NCBI GenBank assembly: GCA_032988165.1
Contig: JANTQF010000019.1
Coordinates: forward strand, 167,353 to 231,352
Length of the DNA stretch: 64,000 nt
Direction of reading: 5' to 3'
Source of the DNA: Emmonsiellopsis sp. PD_33
Lineage: Eukaryota > Ascomycota > Eurotiomycetes > Onygenales > Ajellomycetaceae
Each line of letters starts with the position of its first letter. Within the stretch, counting starts at the first letter, position 1. A program made the position numbers and the translations under genes. The notes beneath the pieces are model-generated. The model was given only the letters and a program-made list of their open reading frames with translations. It was not told where the DNA came from and made no database searches. This document shows, one piece after another, positions 1 through 13,019 of the stretch.

Positions 1-3000
1 CACAAACTTGATAGAAGTCAGATAAAAGATCAATCTTTATGAGATATTTTGCATCACCCATAGTATCAAGCTGCTATTAAATTCACAGGAGGGAATAGCT
101 ATTCTTTTCTATAATCAAATTGAGCATCTAATAGTCAATATACATGTATTATTTGCCATGAGGTTTCTTCACAAAAAGCACTGGAAACCCCCACAGACTT
201 AAGAAGGGTCATATGAGACCCCATTTCAGTAGTTCTTCAATCTACTGTTGCTGTTCCTCTAAATGCACCTGTAAGAGAAGATATACATTAATATTAATTA
301 GTCATAAGTTCTTAATGTTAATCTTATGAATGAATTCTCATTCAGGCAGTAACTTCAGTAGCAAGGCAGTTCAGAAGATATTACTATATTTAAATAGTAG
401 AGCTTTCATACATTTCTCCTCTCTAGAATCAATTAGTATAGGCAGTTTCTTAGATTCATCCTTTTACTGCATAATATACAATATTATCTCCACATGGCCC
501 TTACAGCCTATTTAACATATCTGATGAGATGTCATGAGATTGAGGTTTTCAACCTGAAGAGCACCAAACATGCATTACATATCATGAGGAAGAATTTTAT
601 GAACCTTTTTCTTTCTATTAGTTAGTCTCATGCAGCATATTACTCAATCAATATTCAGATTAAATCATTTAAATCAATCTAATTCTAAGATGAGATCATA
701 TTTAATATTAGCAAGCTCATACATTCAGATCCAACAGAATCATCCTTCAAAGTATAGGGGGAATTTGATTCAGGCAGGTAAGAGGATTCATTTTTTGTCT
801 AGAAGTTTTACCCACTTGAGGTCCTCCACACATAAGGCCTCTAGTAATTAACATGAGATATGATCTTCAATATGGATCATGAAAGTACTTATATCAGCTA
901 GTGCTCAGATAAGCATCATACAGTCAGTTCTAATAAGATCTAAATATATTAGTAATCCCCCTCTAACTGTATTTAAGTGTTCTTTCAACTCATTAACTTT
1001 CTTCTCTAATTTCATCAGTCATCATTCTACATTTATAGGATCTAGTGGATCATACAGATCCTTCAGTTCAGAAACCTGCAAGGCTTTCCACAATCAATTA
1101 GCAAGCACCCCAGGACTTACTAATTCTACAAGTTTTTTACTTCCTTATTCTTAGGATTCATGGGGCAAGTCTGAACACCATGATTCAGACAACCACAATG
1201 AAAACAGACTTTATACCTCTTGCACCATAATTTTCAGACTTAGCTATTCTTCTTTGAAGGATTCAGAGCTTCAATGATCACATTAAGATTAATATCTATG
1301 ACATCAGAATCATATGGTACTACTATAAGAGCATGCATGTTTCTGAAAGTGTAGTTTGCTGAATTTAAATACTTCAGGACAGTTTCCTAATAAAAAAGAA
1401 TGTTATAGACTTTCTGAATAATCTTCAGGTGAACATCTAAATAATTCCATTCACTTTTCATGACATCAGACACAAACATGATAAAGAAATCCAGTAGGTT
1501 CTGAGGCAGGAGTTGTAGGATCACCTTATTATATAATCTATTAAAATTAGCATAGTATAACATCAGATTCTTAGTTTAATAAAGATTTATAAATTATTTA
1601 TTACACTTCATATCAGCATCTAGTTCTTCAAAGTTTCTAATGACCTAGTATGCAAAATCCTCCCACATCTTAGAAAGAGAGTAATTAAGTGGATCATTCA
1701 AATAGAGTTTCTCAAAACTTTTCTAAAGGTTTTTAGTACTCCTACAAAGTAAGTCAGCACCTCTAAAGACCTTCTAATAACTCATAAGGTTCTTTCCTGT
1801 GAGCTCCTACTCATTCTAAAAGTAAGCTTCTATCTTAATAACCTATCATGCAGCTATATCATCCTTACACAGCCCATCATACATCAGAGGTTTTACTATC
1901 TCAAATATTTTGATATACCCTAAAGTAGGTAATTCATTTCCTCAATCATCATCCCTTTACTCAGCTATTCATCCTAATGATAGATTATATTCAGTCAGAG
2001 TGCTAATGCTCAGTATAAGAATGATCAGTCTATTAGTAATTCATGTAGATAGAAAGAGACTATTAGATTATTCTCTTACCTAATATTAGAGATTGAAGAT
2101 CTGATCATGCAAGATCAATTCTGAGTTCACTTAATTTCAGTGTGCATTGGTGAGTTCCTCCTTAAAAGCATTATTTCAGATTTGGATGTTATGCAGATCA
2201 TCTACTAACTTCATGATGAATTCCTTATTCATCTAAATGAATTACATATTCTCATGATAGATAGTATCTCTCATTTGCTCAGTTACAGCCTTACAGTCAT
2301 GCAAGATGGCTTGAAAGATGCTATTCTGAGCTTCTGAGACTTTATCAGCAGAAATCAGATGAAGCATCCATTGAATGACATCTCACAGTTCAGATAATAG
2401 TTAATAGATATTGCCAGGGCTCTGATTATAGGCTCCAATGGAGGTATCCTGTAGTTCAGAATTCATTATTACATTATGAGAGGTTTTCAGCTTATAAAAA
2501 GGTAAGGAAGATTCTTGTAGAAAAAGTTTGAGAATATTGCTTTTATCTCTCATCTCAGTAGACATTTCTGAGACTTTTATATTCATATGATAGAGGATAT
2601 AGCCTTCTCCAGAATTGCTGACTACCCCTCTTTTATCTTAGGAAATCATCAAGATTACTATTACTTATACATAATTATATTATTCATCTGGGGTTAGATT
2701 GCATGATCTTGCATCTGGCTACATAGCATTTATGTTCTATTTTATAAGGATGTTTTCTAGTAAATCTCAGGTGATTTTATAAGATCATCTGATATGATAT
2801 GATGAGCTATCTCATCAGCAGAAAGCCACATTACTCAGCTATATAAACAGTCAGCATTTAGACATACTATCAGATGTGATTTTAAAAGTGTCTAATTATG
2901 TGAAAATTATGGAAAAGATTGTGTGATTATATACAATGAGATAGGCAAAGCTATAATACAAAAAAGAGTGTAGTATGTAGTAGTGTCAGGTAGCATAATA

Positions 3001-3048
3001 GAGCTACATATAATTATATGAACTAATCATATGATTCTGAAAACCACA
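1..3048 (-). mobile_element. Ty3/gypsy retrotransposon relic, copy A (5' part, cut by window edge)
   Basis: This stretch matches 6895-9950 along its whole length, with differences that are almost all C/T or G/A. On the minus strand it reads from an LTR-like 5' end (beginning TGTGGTTTTC at 3048) through a gag start (Met at 2586, MNIKVSEMS), a region equivalent to the zinc knuckle near 1160-1220, and on to the reverse transcriptase, which leaves the window at position 1. Every frame is broken by stops, so it is non-functional. Stops such as the one replacing Gln in the FYQV motif of copy B fit C-to-T mutation of the coding strand. The strand and family are sure; the exact outer ends are not. 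Confidence 0.85.
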
Positions 3049-4182
3049 TCTTTCCTCACTAAACTTAACTTCACCCTAAAGATAGTCATTTGAGGTAGAA
3101 TTACATAATTTATTAATTACACTAACTCAATTTAGTCATAATACTAAGTAATTAACCCCTCTTGCACAAAACAAAATATCATACTATCCCACCTCTTAAG
3201 AAAAACAACTTCTTAATTGCCCCTCTCATGACACTTACTAATCATACTAATGAAGAATAGATAACTATAAGAAGAAGATTGAGAAGTATTATTTCTTTAG
3301 CATGCACCTAGCTGCCTCTAATTTTATCACTAAACATATAAACCTCCTTATAGATAATAAGAATTCCATAGTTACTAAGTCCTCAGAGACTAATGAGGAT
3401 TATTTACTCAATCTAGTATCTAAATCCTCAGTTTAAATCTTTCAGCTCAGAGTCAAGTCTGCCACACACATCTCAGTCTATTTACCCACACTATTTACCT
3501 CTATCCTTATCATGGTCTATCATATCATTCCTAGCTCCTACACAATAGATCTAGATTCATTCAAAGAAATCCACTACAAATTTACTATCCTTCTAGCCTT
3601 CATACTATCTCCCCTAATATTCTCACTCATTATTATAATACTTTTCTGTAGGACTTCACAGAATAAATACATCATCCTGTTCAAGTATCTATCTACTAAT
3701 AATGCACAGAAGGTTACTCACACTCTGACTGAGATAGAAAGTATTATTTATGTACTTAAATATTATCATAAGATTCTTAAGGCTCTCAAGCTTTAGACTC
3801 ACACAGCCCTACTTCCTGCCTAAAATGAAAAAAAAAAAAAATTTTTTATAATTTCAAAATCCTTATTCATTTTTCATACATATAGTTAGATTTTTAGGGA
3901 ATAGCTCTTACAGCCTCATAGTCTAAAAATATGAGACTCTATTTTTTAGCTTCCCCTTCCTAACTCATATAACTTCTACTAACCATTTGAAAAGAACACC
4001 ACACCCATACAAAGAAAATTACAGGAACAAAATAATGATAAAAATGATTAGGTTCAGTAGAAAGCATATATTTACACATTTATTTTCTGCCCTATATAAT
4101 TATACTGTTATATAACTCTATTAGTTCAAATCACTATAACAAATAGTTCTGAAAAACTAACTTTACTTAACTCTTAGATATT
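3049..4182. other. AT-rich spacer between the two gypsy copies
   Basis: No recognisable gene. A 94-codon plus-strand ORF at 3512-3796 encodes one strongly hydrophobic stretch (around residues 27-46), but its AT-driven composition and lack of a family signature make it unconvincing as a gene. A 13-base poly(A) run sits near 3828. The 3' LTR of copy B would be expected here, but I could not find a second copy of the sequence that ends at 9950, so copy B is either truncated or too decayed at this end. Confidence 0.5.
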
Positions 4183-4889
4183 TTCTTAAGCTTCATCAGC
4201 TTGATCTAGTACATCTACCAACACTTCTGAAGATTCATCCTCTATTAATTCTATAAATAAACTGATATAGATAGTTAAATCCCTCTCTGAATCCTATTTT
4301 CTGTAATTCAACCCATGTGCAAATTAATCACATTTTTCTTTTTGTTTTTTCCAGCCTTCTCTCTAGCACTGATGGCATCTGAGGATCATGCAGCCTGCTA
4401 TTATTTCATTACTTATCAGTTCACATGGGTGCCTTATAGCTTCTAAGGCCTCTCATTCCTTTCATATGATAGTCAAAAGTTCCAAGTAAGTGATATCATC
4501 TAGTTCATACACATTAATGATTTCTCTGACTTCCAAGGGCTTCTCAATCATGATGTCCTTTTTCTTTAGTGCAGATAAAATCACTGTAAATAACTATAAT
4601 CCCTTAGGATTATCCATTTCAGCCTCTATCAGTTACAAGTCATTGATGAGATATCATAGGACTTGGCTCCCTAATTCCTTAAGTACATACATGCCAAGTA
4701 GGTGAGCTTTTATTACTCAATACAGTCTAAACTACTTTAGCTGAAATTTTTTAGGTCTCTTATTTCAGATGAGGACCTATTATCCTTTCTTGATGCTACT
4801 CTTTATTACAAGAGAATCTCTAATCCTTTTTGAATGGATTGCACAATTAAGTAGCAACTCATTTGCCTGAGCCCATATATTTATAATGA

Positions 4890-5660
4890 CTTTTATCCTT
4901 AGCTTAGCATCATCTATTATCAGATCCTCCCCCACCAAATCAGACACATCCTTCAGGATGCAAGGTTGTAGGCCATATAAAAAATAAAATAGTGAGCACT
5001 TTATGACTGAGTATTGATAAACTTATATTGTAAAAAGCATTTATAAAAGATACTCATCCTATAACCTTATTAATTTTCCCATGAGATATTTCATCAGCAT
5101 CTGACCCAGAATCCTATTTAGTCTCTCTACCTTTCTATTAGTATGTAGGTGATAAGGCATTATCATACAGTGCTTTATCTATAGTTATATCATAAAGTGC
5201 CTGACACCCCCTCCCACTAGATTCATTCTATTATTCATGAATCATCAGGATCTCTCATAGCATACTATAGTTCATATAAATGTCTTCATATAAAAATCAG
5301 ACATCTATCTCCTCCTTCACATCAGAAACAGCTTTTACTAGAGATCAGCTAGTCATGTAGTTAATGGTTATGATAATTCAGTAGTTCCCATTCAGCATGC
5401 AAGAAAGAATACTAATAAGATCAATCCTCTAATATTTAAAAGGCTAAATTATATTACTAACCTGATGCTGTACTTTCTTACACTCTAGCCCTAGCTTAGA
5501 GCCTCATGTCACCTGACAGTTCAGATATTACTTCATAAAATCCTGAACATTATTTTTCATGCCTAGCTAGTAGGCATGCATTTGCAAGATACCTAGCAGG
5601 CTGAAACTCCTAAGATGTCTAAACTTGCAGTATAATTAAGCAACTAAATCTCAGCAGAAT
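4890..5660 (-). pseudogene. Decayed integrase of gypsy copy B
   Basis: On the minus strand the 5520-5640 segment reads as the end of an integrase zinc-binding domain (a Y-stop-LGMK stretch where YWPGM is expected, then a decayed C-x2-C). It is followed by a stretch matching the start of the catalytic core (a decayed form of PWERISIDFI). Tryptophan and glutamine codons are replaced by stops, as expected from C-to-T or G-to-A mutation. The protein would have inserted the cDNA copy into the genome. No intact frame remains. Confidence 0.6.
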
Positions 5661-6539
5661 AGAGGCTTAAAATAGGGAGTCTTAGTATAACTAAGATTAT
5701 AATATAGTATAATATCATCCTTTAATTTTCCCAGCTTCATGAGACCACATATTTTCTCAATGACACATACAAGCTTCAGATCCTTTAGTTTTTCATTTAC
5801 ATTAAGTCTTTTGAGTATAGTTTCATATCATTCTATTTCATCTAAATCCTCAATGGCATTCAGAACAATCTCTCCTTATATAAGATTTATAGGACCCTCT
5901 CCCATAAAGTCAGATCTACAACTAATGATATCAGAAATAATCACTTCTATTCTCTTATAATATTTGAGAAGGATGTTATATTCTTAAAACTCAGATACTC
6001 ATTATGCAAGACACTTCAATGAATATTTTATAATATAAAGATACATAAGACTCTCATGATCTATAATCACTATTATCTATTAATTATTTTCAATATATCA
6101 GTACTATATACATAGTATGTGTTATATCACAAGAAGTTCTTTCTTATGTACCAGATAATTCAGTTCAGCATCCAAGAGCTTTCATCTATCATACACAACT
6201 AGGTGGAGTTTCCCATCCAGGCCTTCTTGCAACAGGACACACCCAATCACCCACTTGAAAGCATTGATCTCAATTGTGAAAGCTTTTATCCAGTCTGACT
6301 GTATGAGAACAGACAAGGTTGTCATACATTCACACAGTCTAATGAAGGCTTTCTCACATGATGTATTTTAGACTATCAATTAAAATTTCTTCTTATATAA
6401 TAGCTCATCCATTTCCTTTAATAGATCTAATAGAGGGGCTGTCAGAGCAGTGAACCCCTTCACAAAGTAATAATAATATAATGTAAGGCCTAAGAACTAC
6501 CTAATATGATGAACATTTCATGGTCTTAGTCAATTCAAA

Positions 6540-6960
6540 ATTGCTTTGATTTTCTCAGGTAAGAATCTGATCTTCCCTCTCCTAATAATGTAGCCCATAA
6601 ACTTCATTTCCTGCATCCTAAATTAACACTTTGAGGGTTTCATATAGAGCTCATGTGCCTTCAGTGTTGAGAGAACATACTCAACATGTTTAAGATGCTT
6701 TTCATATAAGTTGAAAAAGATCAGAATATCATCTAAATATATCAGACATCAACAGCTATTTCCTTCTTACAGGACAGTATTCATCATTATCTGAAATGTG
6801 GCAGGCATGTTTGTGAGACCTATTAGTAGTACAATCCACTTAAATTTATCTCATTGAGTATTAAAGGTAGTCTTCAGAATAGATATCTTTCCCACACAAA
6901 CTTAGTAGAAGTCAGATAAAAGGTCAATCTTCATGAGATATTTTGTATCACCTACAGTGT
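6540..6960 (-). pseudogene. Decayed reverse transcriptase of gypsy copy B
   Basis: The minus strand carries MKIDLLSDFY-stop-V near 6900-6945, the counterpart of the gypsy RT motif KIDLxxxFYQV with Gln turned into a stop. The catalytic YLDD box (IYLDDIL) is at about 6722-6748 and still has both aspartates. The frame is interrupted many times. Copy A begins inside the same domain at position 1, where the neighbouring base of the same codon pair is mutated instead, so the two copies decayed independently. Confidence 0.75.
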
Positions 6961-9950
6961 TAAGCTGCTATTAAATTTGCAGGAGGGGATAGCTGTTCTT
7001 TTTCATAACTGAATTGAGCATCTAATAGTTAATATATATGCACCATTCATCATAGAGTTTCTTCACAAAAAGCACTAGAAACCCCCACAGACTTGAGGAG
7101 GATTATATGAGGCCCTATTTCAGTAGTTCTTCAATCTGCCATTACTATTCCTTCAAATATACCTGCTGCCCTGCAAGAGAGGATACACATTAATATTAAT
7201 CAATTGCAAGTCCTTAGTGTTAATCTCATGAATGAATTCTCATTCAGGTAGTAACTTCAGCAGCAAGATAGTTCAGAAGATATTACTATATTTAAATAGT
7301 AGGGCTTTCATACATTTCTCCTCTCTAGAATTAATTGGTACAGGCAGTTTCTCAGGTTTATTCTTTTACTGCACAACATACAACATCATCTTCACATAGC
7401 CCTTACAGCCCATTCAATGTATCTAATAGGACATCATGAGATTAAGATCTTCAACCTGAGGAGCACCAAACATACATCACATATCATGAGGAAGAATTTC
7501 ATGAACTTTTTTCTTTCTGTTAGTTAGCCTCATACAGCACATCACTCAATTAATGTTCAGATTAAATCATTTGAATTAATCCAATCCTAAGATGAGATTA
7601 TATTTAATATTAGCAAGCTTACACACCCAGATCCAATAGGACCATCCTCCAAAGTGTAGGGGAAATTTAATTCAGGCAGGCAAGAGGATTCATTTTTTGT
7701 CCAGAAGTTTTACCCACTTGGGGTCCTCCACATGCAAGGCCTCTAGTAATTAGCATGAGATATGATCTCTAATATAGACTATAGAAGCACTCATATCAGC
7801 TAGTGCTCAGACAAGCACTATACAGTCAGTTTCAATAAGACCTAAATATATTAGTAATCCCCCTTTAACTACATTTAAGTGTTCCCCTAACTCATCAATT
7901 TTCTTCTTTAATTTCATTGATTATCATCTCACATTCATAGGATCCAGTAGATCATGCAGGTCCTTCAGTTCAGAAACCTGCAAGGCTTTTCACAATCAAT
8001 TAGTAAGTGCCCCAGAACTTACTGATCCTACAAGTTTTTTACTTCCTTATTCTTAGAATTTATGAGGCAAGTCTGAACACTATAGTTCAGACAACCACAA
8101 TGAAAATAGGCTTTATACCTCTTACATCATGATTTCCAGACTTAGCTGTTCTTCTTTGAAGGATTTAGAGCTTCAACAATTACATTAAGATCAATATCCA
8201 TGGCATCAGAATCATGTAGCACTACCACAGAAGCATGTATGTTCCTGAAAGTGTAATTTACTGAATTTAAGTACTTCAGGGCAATTTCCCAATAAAAAAG
8301 AATATCATAGGCTTTCTGAATAATCTTCAGGTGAACATCCAAATAATTCCATTCACTTTTCATGACATCAGACACAAACATGATAAAGAAATCTAGTAGG
8401 TTCTGAGGCAGAAATTATAGAATTACCTTGTTATATAACCTATTAAAATCAGCATAGTATAACATTAGGTTCTTGATTTGGCAAAGATCTATAAATCATT
8501 TATTACACTTCACATCAGCATTTAGTTCTTCAAAGTTTCTAATGACCCAGTGTGCAAAATCCTCCCACATCTTAGAGAGGGAGTAATTAAGTGAATCATC
8601 TAAATAGAGTTTCTCAAGACTCTTTCAAAGGTTTTTAGCACTCCCACAAAGTAAGTTAGTGCCCCTAAAGGCCTTCTGACAACTCATAGAGTTCTTTCCT
8701 GTAAGCTCTCATTCATTCTAAAAGTGAGCTTCCATCTTGGCAACCCATCACACAGCTGTGTCATTCTTATACAGCTCATCATACATCAGGGGTTTTACCA
8801 TCTCAGACATTTTGATATACTCTGAAATAGGTAGTTCATTTTCCCAATCATCATCCCTTTACTCAGCCATTCACCCTAATAGTAGATTATGTTCAGTTAG
8901 AGTGCTAATGTCTAGTATAAGAATGGTCAGTCCATTAGTGGTTCATACAAACAAAAAGGGACTGTTGGATCATTTTCTTACCTAATATTAGAGATTGAAG
9001 ATCTAGTCATGCAGGATCAATTCTAAGTTCATTTAATTTCAGTGTGTATTGATAAGTTCCTCCTTAAGAGTATTATTTTAGATTCAGATGTTATGCAGAT
9101 CATCTACTAACTTCATGATGAATTCCTTATTCATCTAAATGAATTATATATTCTCATGATAGACAGCATCTCTCATCTGCTCAGTTACAACCTCACAATC
9201 ACACAAGATGACTTAAAGAATGCTATTCTGAGCTTTTAGGACTTCATCAGCAGGGATCAGATGAAGCATCCATTGGATGACATCCTACAGTTCAGGTAAT
9301 AATTAGCAGACATCACTAGAACTCTAGTCATAGGCTCCAATGGAGGTATCCTGCAGTTTAGAATTCATTATTGTATCACAAGAGGTTTTCAGCTCATAGA
9401 AAGGTAAGAAAGATTCTTGTAGGAAGAGTTTGAGGATGTTATTTTTATCTCTCATTCTAGTAGACATTTCTGAGACTTTTATATTCATATGATAGAGGGT
9501 ATAGCCTTCTTCAGAATCACTGACTACCCCTTTCTCATCTCAGGAAATCACCAAGGTTGCTGTTACTTATACATAACCATATTATTTATTTAGGGTTAGA
9601 TTGTATGACCTTGCATCCAGCTACATAGCATCCACATTCTGTCTTGCAAGGGTGTTTTCTAGCAAATCTCAGGTGATTTTGTAGGACTATCTGACATGAC
9701 ACAATGAGCTATTTTATTGGTGGAAAGCCACATTGCTCAGCTATATGAACAGCCAGCATTTAGACATGCTACCAGATGTGATTCTAAAGGTGTCTAATTG
9801 TGTGAAAACTATGGAAAAGATCATGTGATTATATACAATGAGATAGGCAAAGCCATAGTACAAAAAGAGGTGTAGTACATAATAGTGCCAGGTGGTGCAA
9901 TAGGGCTACATATAATCATGTGAACTGGTCACATGATCCTGAAAACCACA
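6895..9950. repeat. Direct repeat of 1-3048
   Basis: Position 1 aligns with 6895 and 3048 with 9950 (offset 6894 at the start and 6902 at the end), so only a few short indels separate about 3 kb of sequence. The differences I compared are nearly all transitions. This is the larger scale of the A/B gypsy duplication. Confidence 0.9.
8060..8381 (-). pseudogene. Gag fragment with degraded CCHC knuckle, gypsy copy B
   Basis: A 79-codon minus-strand open stretch (8142-8381) reads MFVSDVMKSEWNYLDVHLK and onward, a gag C-terminal region. Just downstream (about 8070-8110) the pattern YFHCGCLNYSVQTC keeps the spacing of a C-x2-C-x4-H-x4-C nucleocapsid knuckle, with the first Cys and the His replaced by Tyr. 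Both changes are single transitions (TGC or TGT to TAC or TAT, CAC to TAC). This assigns the open stretch to the element rather than to a host gene. Confidence 0.7.
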
Positions 9951-10596
9951 AGTATACCTACATCTTACTGATTTCAGGTGGGGGAATTATAGAATCAGAG
10001 TAGTAGTAGGTAAGAATAAAATTAATAGCCTTATAAACCTATTTAAATGTTAGTGAGTAGTTTATATAATTCATTTAATTAATTTACTCTATAATTACCC
10101 CTTCTTGAGCATCTGTGAGCTTCTTATTCATGAGAATATTAGTAGTTCATGGTTAATGGCCATTAATCCTTCTCATGAGTTATCTGTAAGGGACATCATA
10201 TTCTTGTGCTAAAGATAATATTTTAACAGTTGGATTGCATTGATATGTGATTAAGGCCTGCTAAACATAATTCTTGATGATTTCTTGATTATCTAGTATT
10301 ATGGTAGTTGGATATTGATAATTTGAGAAAAAATGCATTGAAAATTGATGTTTTTATTATATCAGTGTTTTTACCATTTTAGTGTAGCATACCTAGAAGA
10401 GGTGCAGTGCAAGGAGCTGCATGCTGAAAGGTACTGCAGGCTGCCAAGAACATAGTAGGCTTAGCAGTATAAATATAATTAATATTCTTAATAGATGATG
10501 GAGGTGGACAGACAGACTAGATCTGAAATCAGGTGAAATGAGATAGAAGTCACTTAGCTAAAATTAGTTGCCAGTTAGTTAATGGAAGCCACATCA
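9951..10596. other. AT-rich spacer with a small hairpin
   Basis: No gene seen. A 9-bp inverted repeat (TCATGAGAA at 10128 and its complement at 10170-10178) brackets a 14-bp perfect palindrome (TTAATGGCCATTAA, 10153-10166). It may be a remnant of a transposon end. Nothing else is recognisable. Confidence 0.35.
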
Positions 10597-10638
10597 GTAT
10601 AGTGGTCTATAGTGATAAATATCTGTAATGCAAAATTT
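10597..10638. repeat. Left copy of 42-bp inverted repeat (possible transposon terminal repeat)
   Basis: This 42-bp segment is the reverse complement of 31813-31854 with 5 mismatches, all transitions and no gaps. If the ends begin at the TAG/CAG triplet, both copies are preceded on the outside by TA (10598-10599 and 31852-31853), which is the target duplication used by Tc1/mariner-type elements. No matching repeat was seen elsewhere in the window. Confidence 0.65.
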
Positions 10639-11810
10639 CATGTTTTACACTTGAAATTCTTATTACCACATATGCACACATACCAGTTAAAATCAGTAAG
10701 AAGATTATTAAGTTCTGATGTAATATTTTTTTTTTTAGAATTTAAAAGTTTAATAAAAAAATCAACACTCCCTCCTATCAAATCAATCTAAGCAATCAGA
10801 GAACTTATACTTTATCATCATCTTCTGAAGTTTCTACACCAGCTGCATATCATAAGGCTGAATTATTACACACTTAGTATAAATAATAAGGTAGTTTGCC
10901 ACTAATTGTTTTCATATCAGTATGTTAAATAACTAATAAGAGTATTTAAATAGATAATATACTTTTAAGTTCAGAAATTAGAGCTATCTCTACTACTTCC
11001 TACAGTACTTTCAGTGTAGAAGCTTAAATGTAGATGTCCTTTTCTTCTTTTCTATTAACTATAATCTTATATATAAGTTAATAGAATGAAGTATAGTATA
11101 TTAAGAGTTCTGTAGATTTCTAGTATCTTCAGATCTCTCATATTATAATAGCTAGAAGTTATTAATATTAATATATCAATCTTTATATTAATATTATAAT
11201 TAACTTACTATTAGGATATCAACAGTGAGATTTCTTTACTTGTTCAGTTCTTAGTGTTGATAGTTGCTTGCTTCCAGTCAATTTTCTTGCTACCTTACCA
11301 GTAAGATTCTTTATGAGTATCTTTTCTTTAATGATACATCTAGCTGTTTGTTTTATCCTCATCATCTTTTGCAATTAGTATATAAACTGACATTCAACTA
11401 GAAACTAATAGTTATACTTACTTTGCAGAAAGGAGCAGCAGGGGCACATCAAGTAAGGCATAAAGAAAGGGAGAATAAAAGAAGAATATAAGACAGATAA
11501 AGGTAGAAAATAAAAGGAAGTAGGAAAAGAAAATATATTTAAGATAATAAACTCCCAGTTAACTATATCACTTAATGTGTTATTCAATAAAAACATACTA
11601 ATAAAAATAATAAATAAGTTCTTCTTTTTGATCCTTTTTGCTTCTATCTATTCTATTTTGTCTCTTTATACTAATTATTCTTATAATCAGTAATTATTAC
11701 TCTTATTTCTATAGATCTTTCTGCCTCTGCCTCCCTGCCTATCTCTACCTTCACACATTTATCTCCATATGTCCACCTCTACACATCTACCTCTCTAACT
11801 GAAAAAATGG
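10639..11810. other. AT-rich sequence without recognisable gene
   Basis: Short ORFs here (for example 11405-11596 on the minus strand) have only the composition expected from AT-rich DNA. Toward 11,700-11,800 the plus strand becomes pyrimidine-rich just ahead of the decayed ORF starting at 11,809, which might be its former leader. Confidence 0.4.
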
Positions 11811-12437
11811 GTCACCATGGCCCTAAGCCTGGAACTACTACTAGTAGTCAAAAGAAACCTGAAGAGTACTCAACAAACCTATTCTCACAAAAGAATCATG
11901 CATGGCTTGCCAAGCTCTCTACTGATGAGCTTGCCCTTAATCAAGCAAAAAATGCTAACTAAGCTGCTGAGAATTATCACCTTCAAAAGCTCCATACTAC
12001 AGTAAAATATAAGGAGGCAAATGAGGATGTTCACAAGAAACTTAAGGCTACAAAGAGAGCTAAGATTAAAAGGAAATAGTAAGTAATAACTTATTTAATT
12101 TCATACTAACTCATCATATATTAATTTAATTATTATAGAGTAAGAACTGGCATTACTATAGCAGTACTTAAAGAAAATCAGGTAACTACTCTCAATGAAA
12201 TGTAAGTTATATAAAACTTTTATTTATTTTCTATGGCTGTTTCTAATATTCTGACTATCTAGGATTACTATATGGAAATATATAACCTAGTCAAAGGACA
12301 CCATGCAGGAGGCAAAGTGGCACCTTAAGGATAAAAAAGAGTTTGGGAGTGATAAAATACCTATAGATGAGCAAGCAGAAAAGGCCTATACAGATAGAAT
12401 AAAGAAGATAGTAAATAGAACTAATTTTAATTAGCTA
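11809..12437 (+). pseudogene. Decayed intron-containing ORF, charged protein, upstream of the DDE relic
   Basis: Reading from an ATG at about 11,809 gives MGHHGPKPGTTTSSQKKPEE and about 90 mostly open codons with few stops. The stretch ends in a Lys/Arg-rich tail just at a consensus donor (GTAAGT, about 12,079), with a TACTAAC branch site and a TATAG acceptor before the next exon near 12,139. A second GTAAGT donor (about 12,202) and a CTATCTAG acceptor lead to a third charged exon ending near 12,437. The splice signals survive although the frame has scattered stops at former Gln or Trp codons. I do not recognise the family. Its position suggests it was the first gene of a two-gene transposon with the integrase relic downstream. 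Confidence 0.45.
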
Positions 12438-13019
12438 ATTTATACCTAGTAAATATAGGAATGATTAAAAATTAAAAAGCATGTGAAAAATAAAATTCAG
12501 TTGCTGAAGTATAGTACTATTTAAATCCATCACATGTTTAGGCCTGAGCTCTCAATGTTAAAGGTTATAGTAGTTAGTGAGAGTAGAAAGCTGCTAGTAG
12601 TTTAGAACTAGATAGTTACAGAGAGGGTAATGAAAGAGGATAAGGTCTTTAAGGTCTATAAATGTATAATAAAGGTTCTGAAGGGGGGGGTCACAGTAAA
12701 AGAGTTTAACTAGATGAACTAGTAGCTAGATGAGTTTCTAGTATTTCTTCCTGATAATTAAATACATTCAGTGTGAAATTATTGCAATCTTTATATTAAT
12801 CATTAATTCATGAGAGCACTAATTATGTCTTTACTGTGTGGCAGCTTGACAGCTACAGCATAAGCATAATTAGCATGTAAAATAGAATACATAATAGTTT
12901 CCTTGGCAACTATTATTTATTTATCATTTATTTTTAATCTTTTCCTAACTACAAGGTTTTTTTTTCTACTTTCTTTCTTTCTTTTTTTACATCCCTGGCC
13001 TCATATATCTCTTTTATCA

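Larger units (their letters stand above)
4183..9950 (-). mobile_element. Ty3/gypsy retrotransposon relic, copy B
   Basis: On the minus strand this carries a degraded gag-pol in the gypsy order. The parts are an LTR-like leader (9950 down to about 9500, beginning TGTGGTTTTC), gag from about 9490, a CCHC knuckle near 8070-8110, reverse transcriptase around 6550-6960, RNase H around 6100-6400, an integrase zinc-binding region around 5520-5640, the integrase core down to about 4900, and an acidic C-terminal tail ending near 4183. RT after gag and integrase last place it in Ty3/gypsy rather than copia. Dense stops in all frames show that it is dead. The right end (9950) equals the right end of copy A (3048), which supports a true element boundary. 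Confidence 0.85.

Noticed and set aside
3512..3796. 94-codon ORF with one hydrophobic segment as a membrane protein gene
   Set aside because: Hydrophobic Ile/Leu/Phe runs are expected in AT-rich decayed DNA; no signal or conserved motif and it lies between two dead retroelements.
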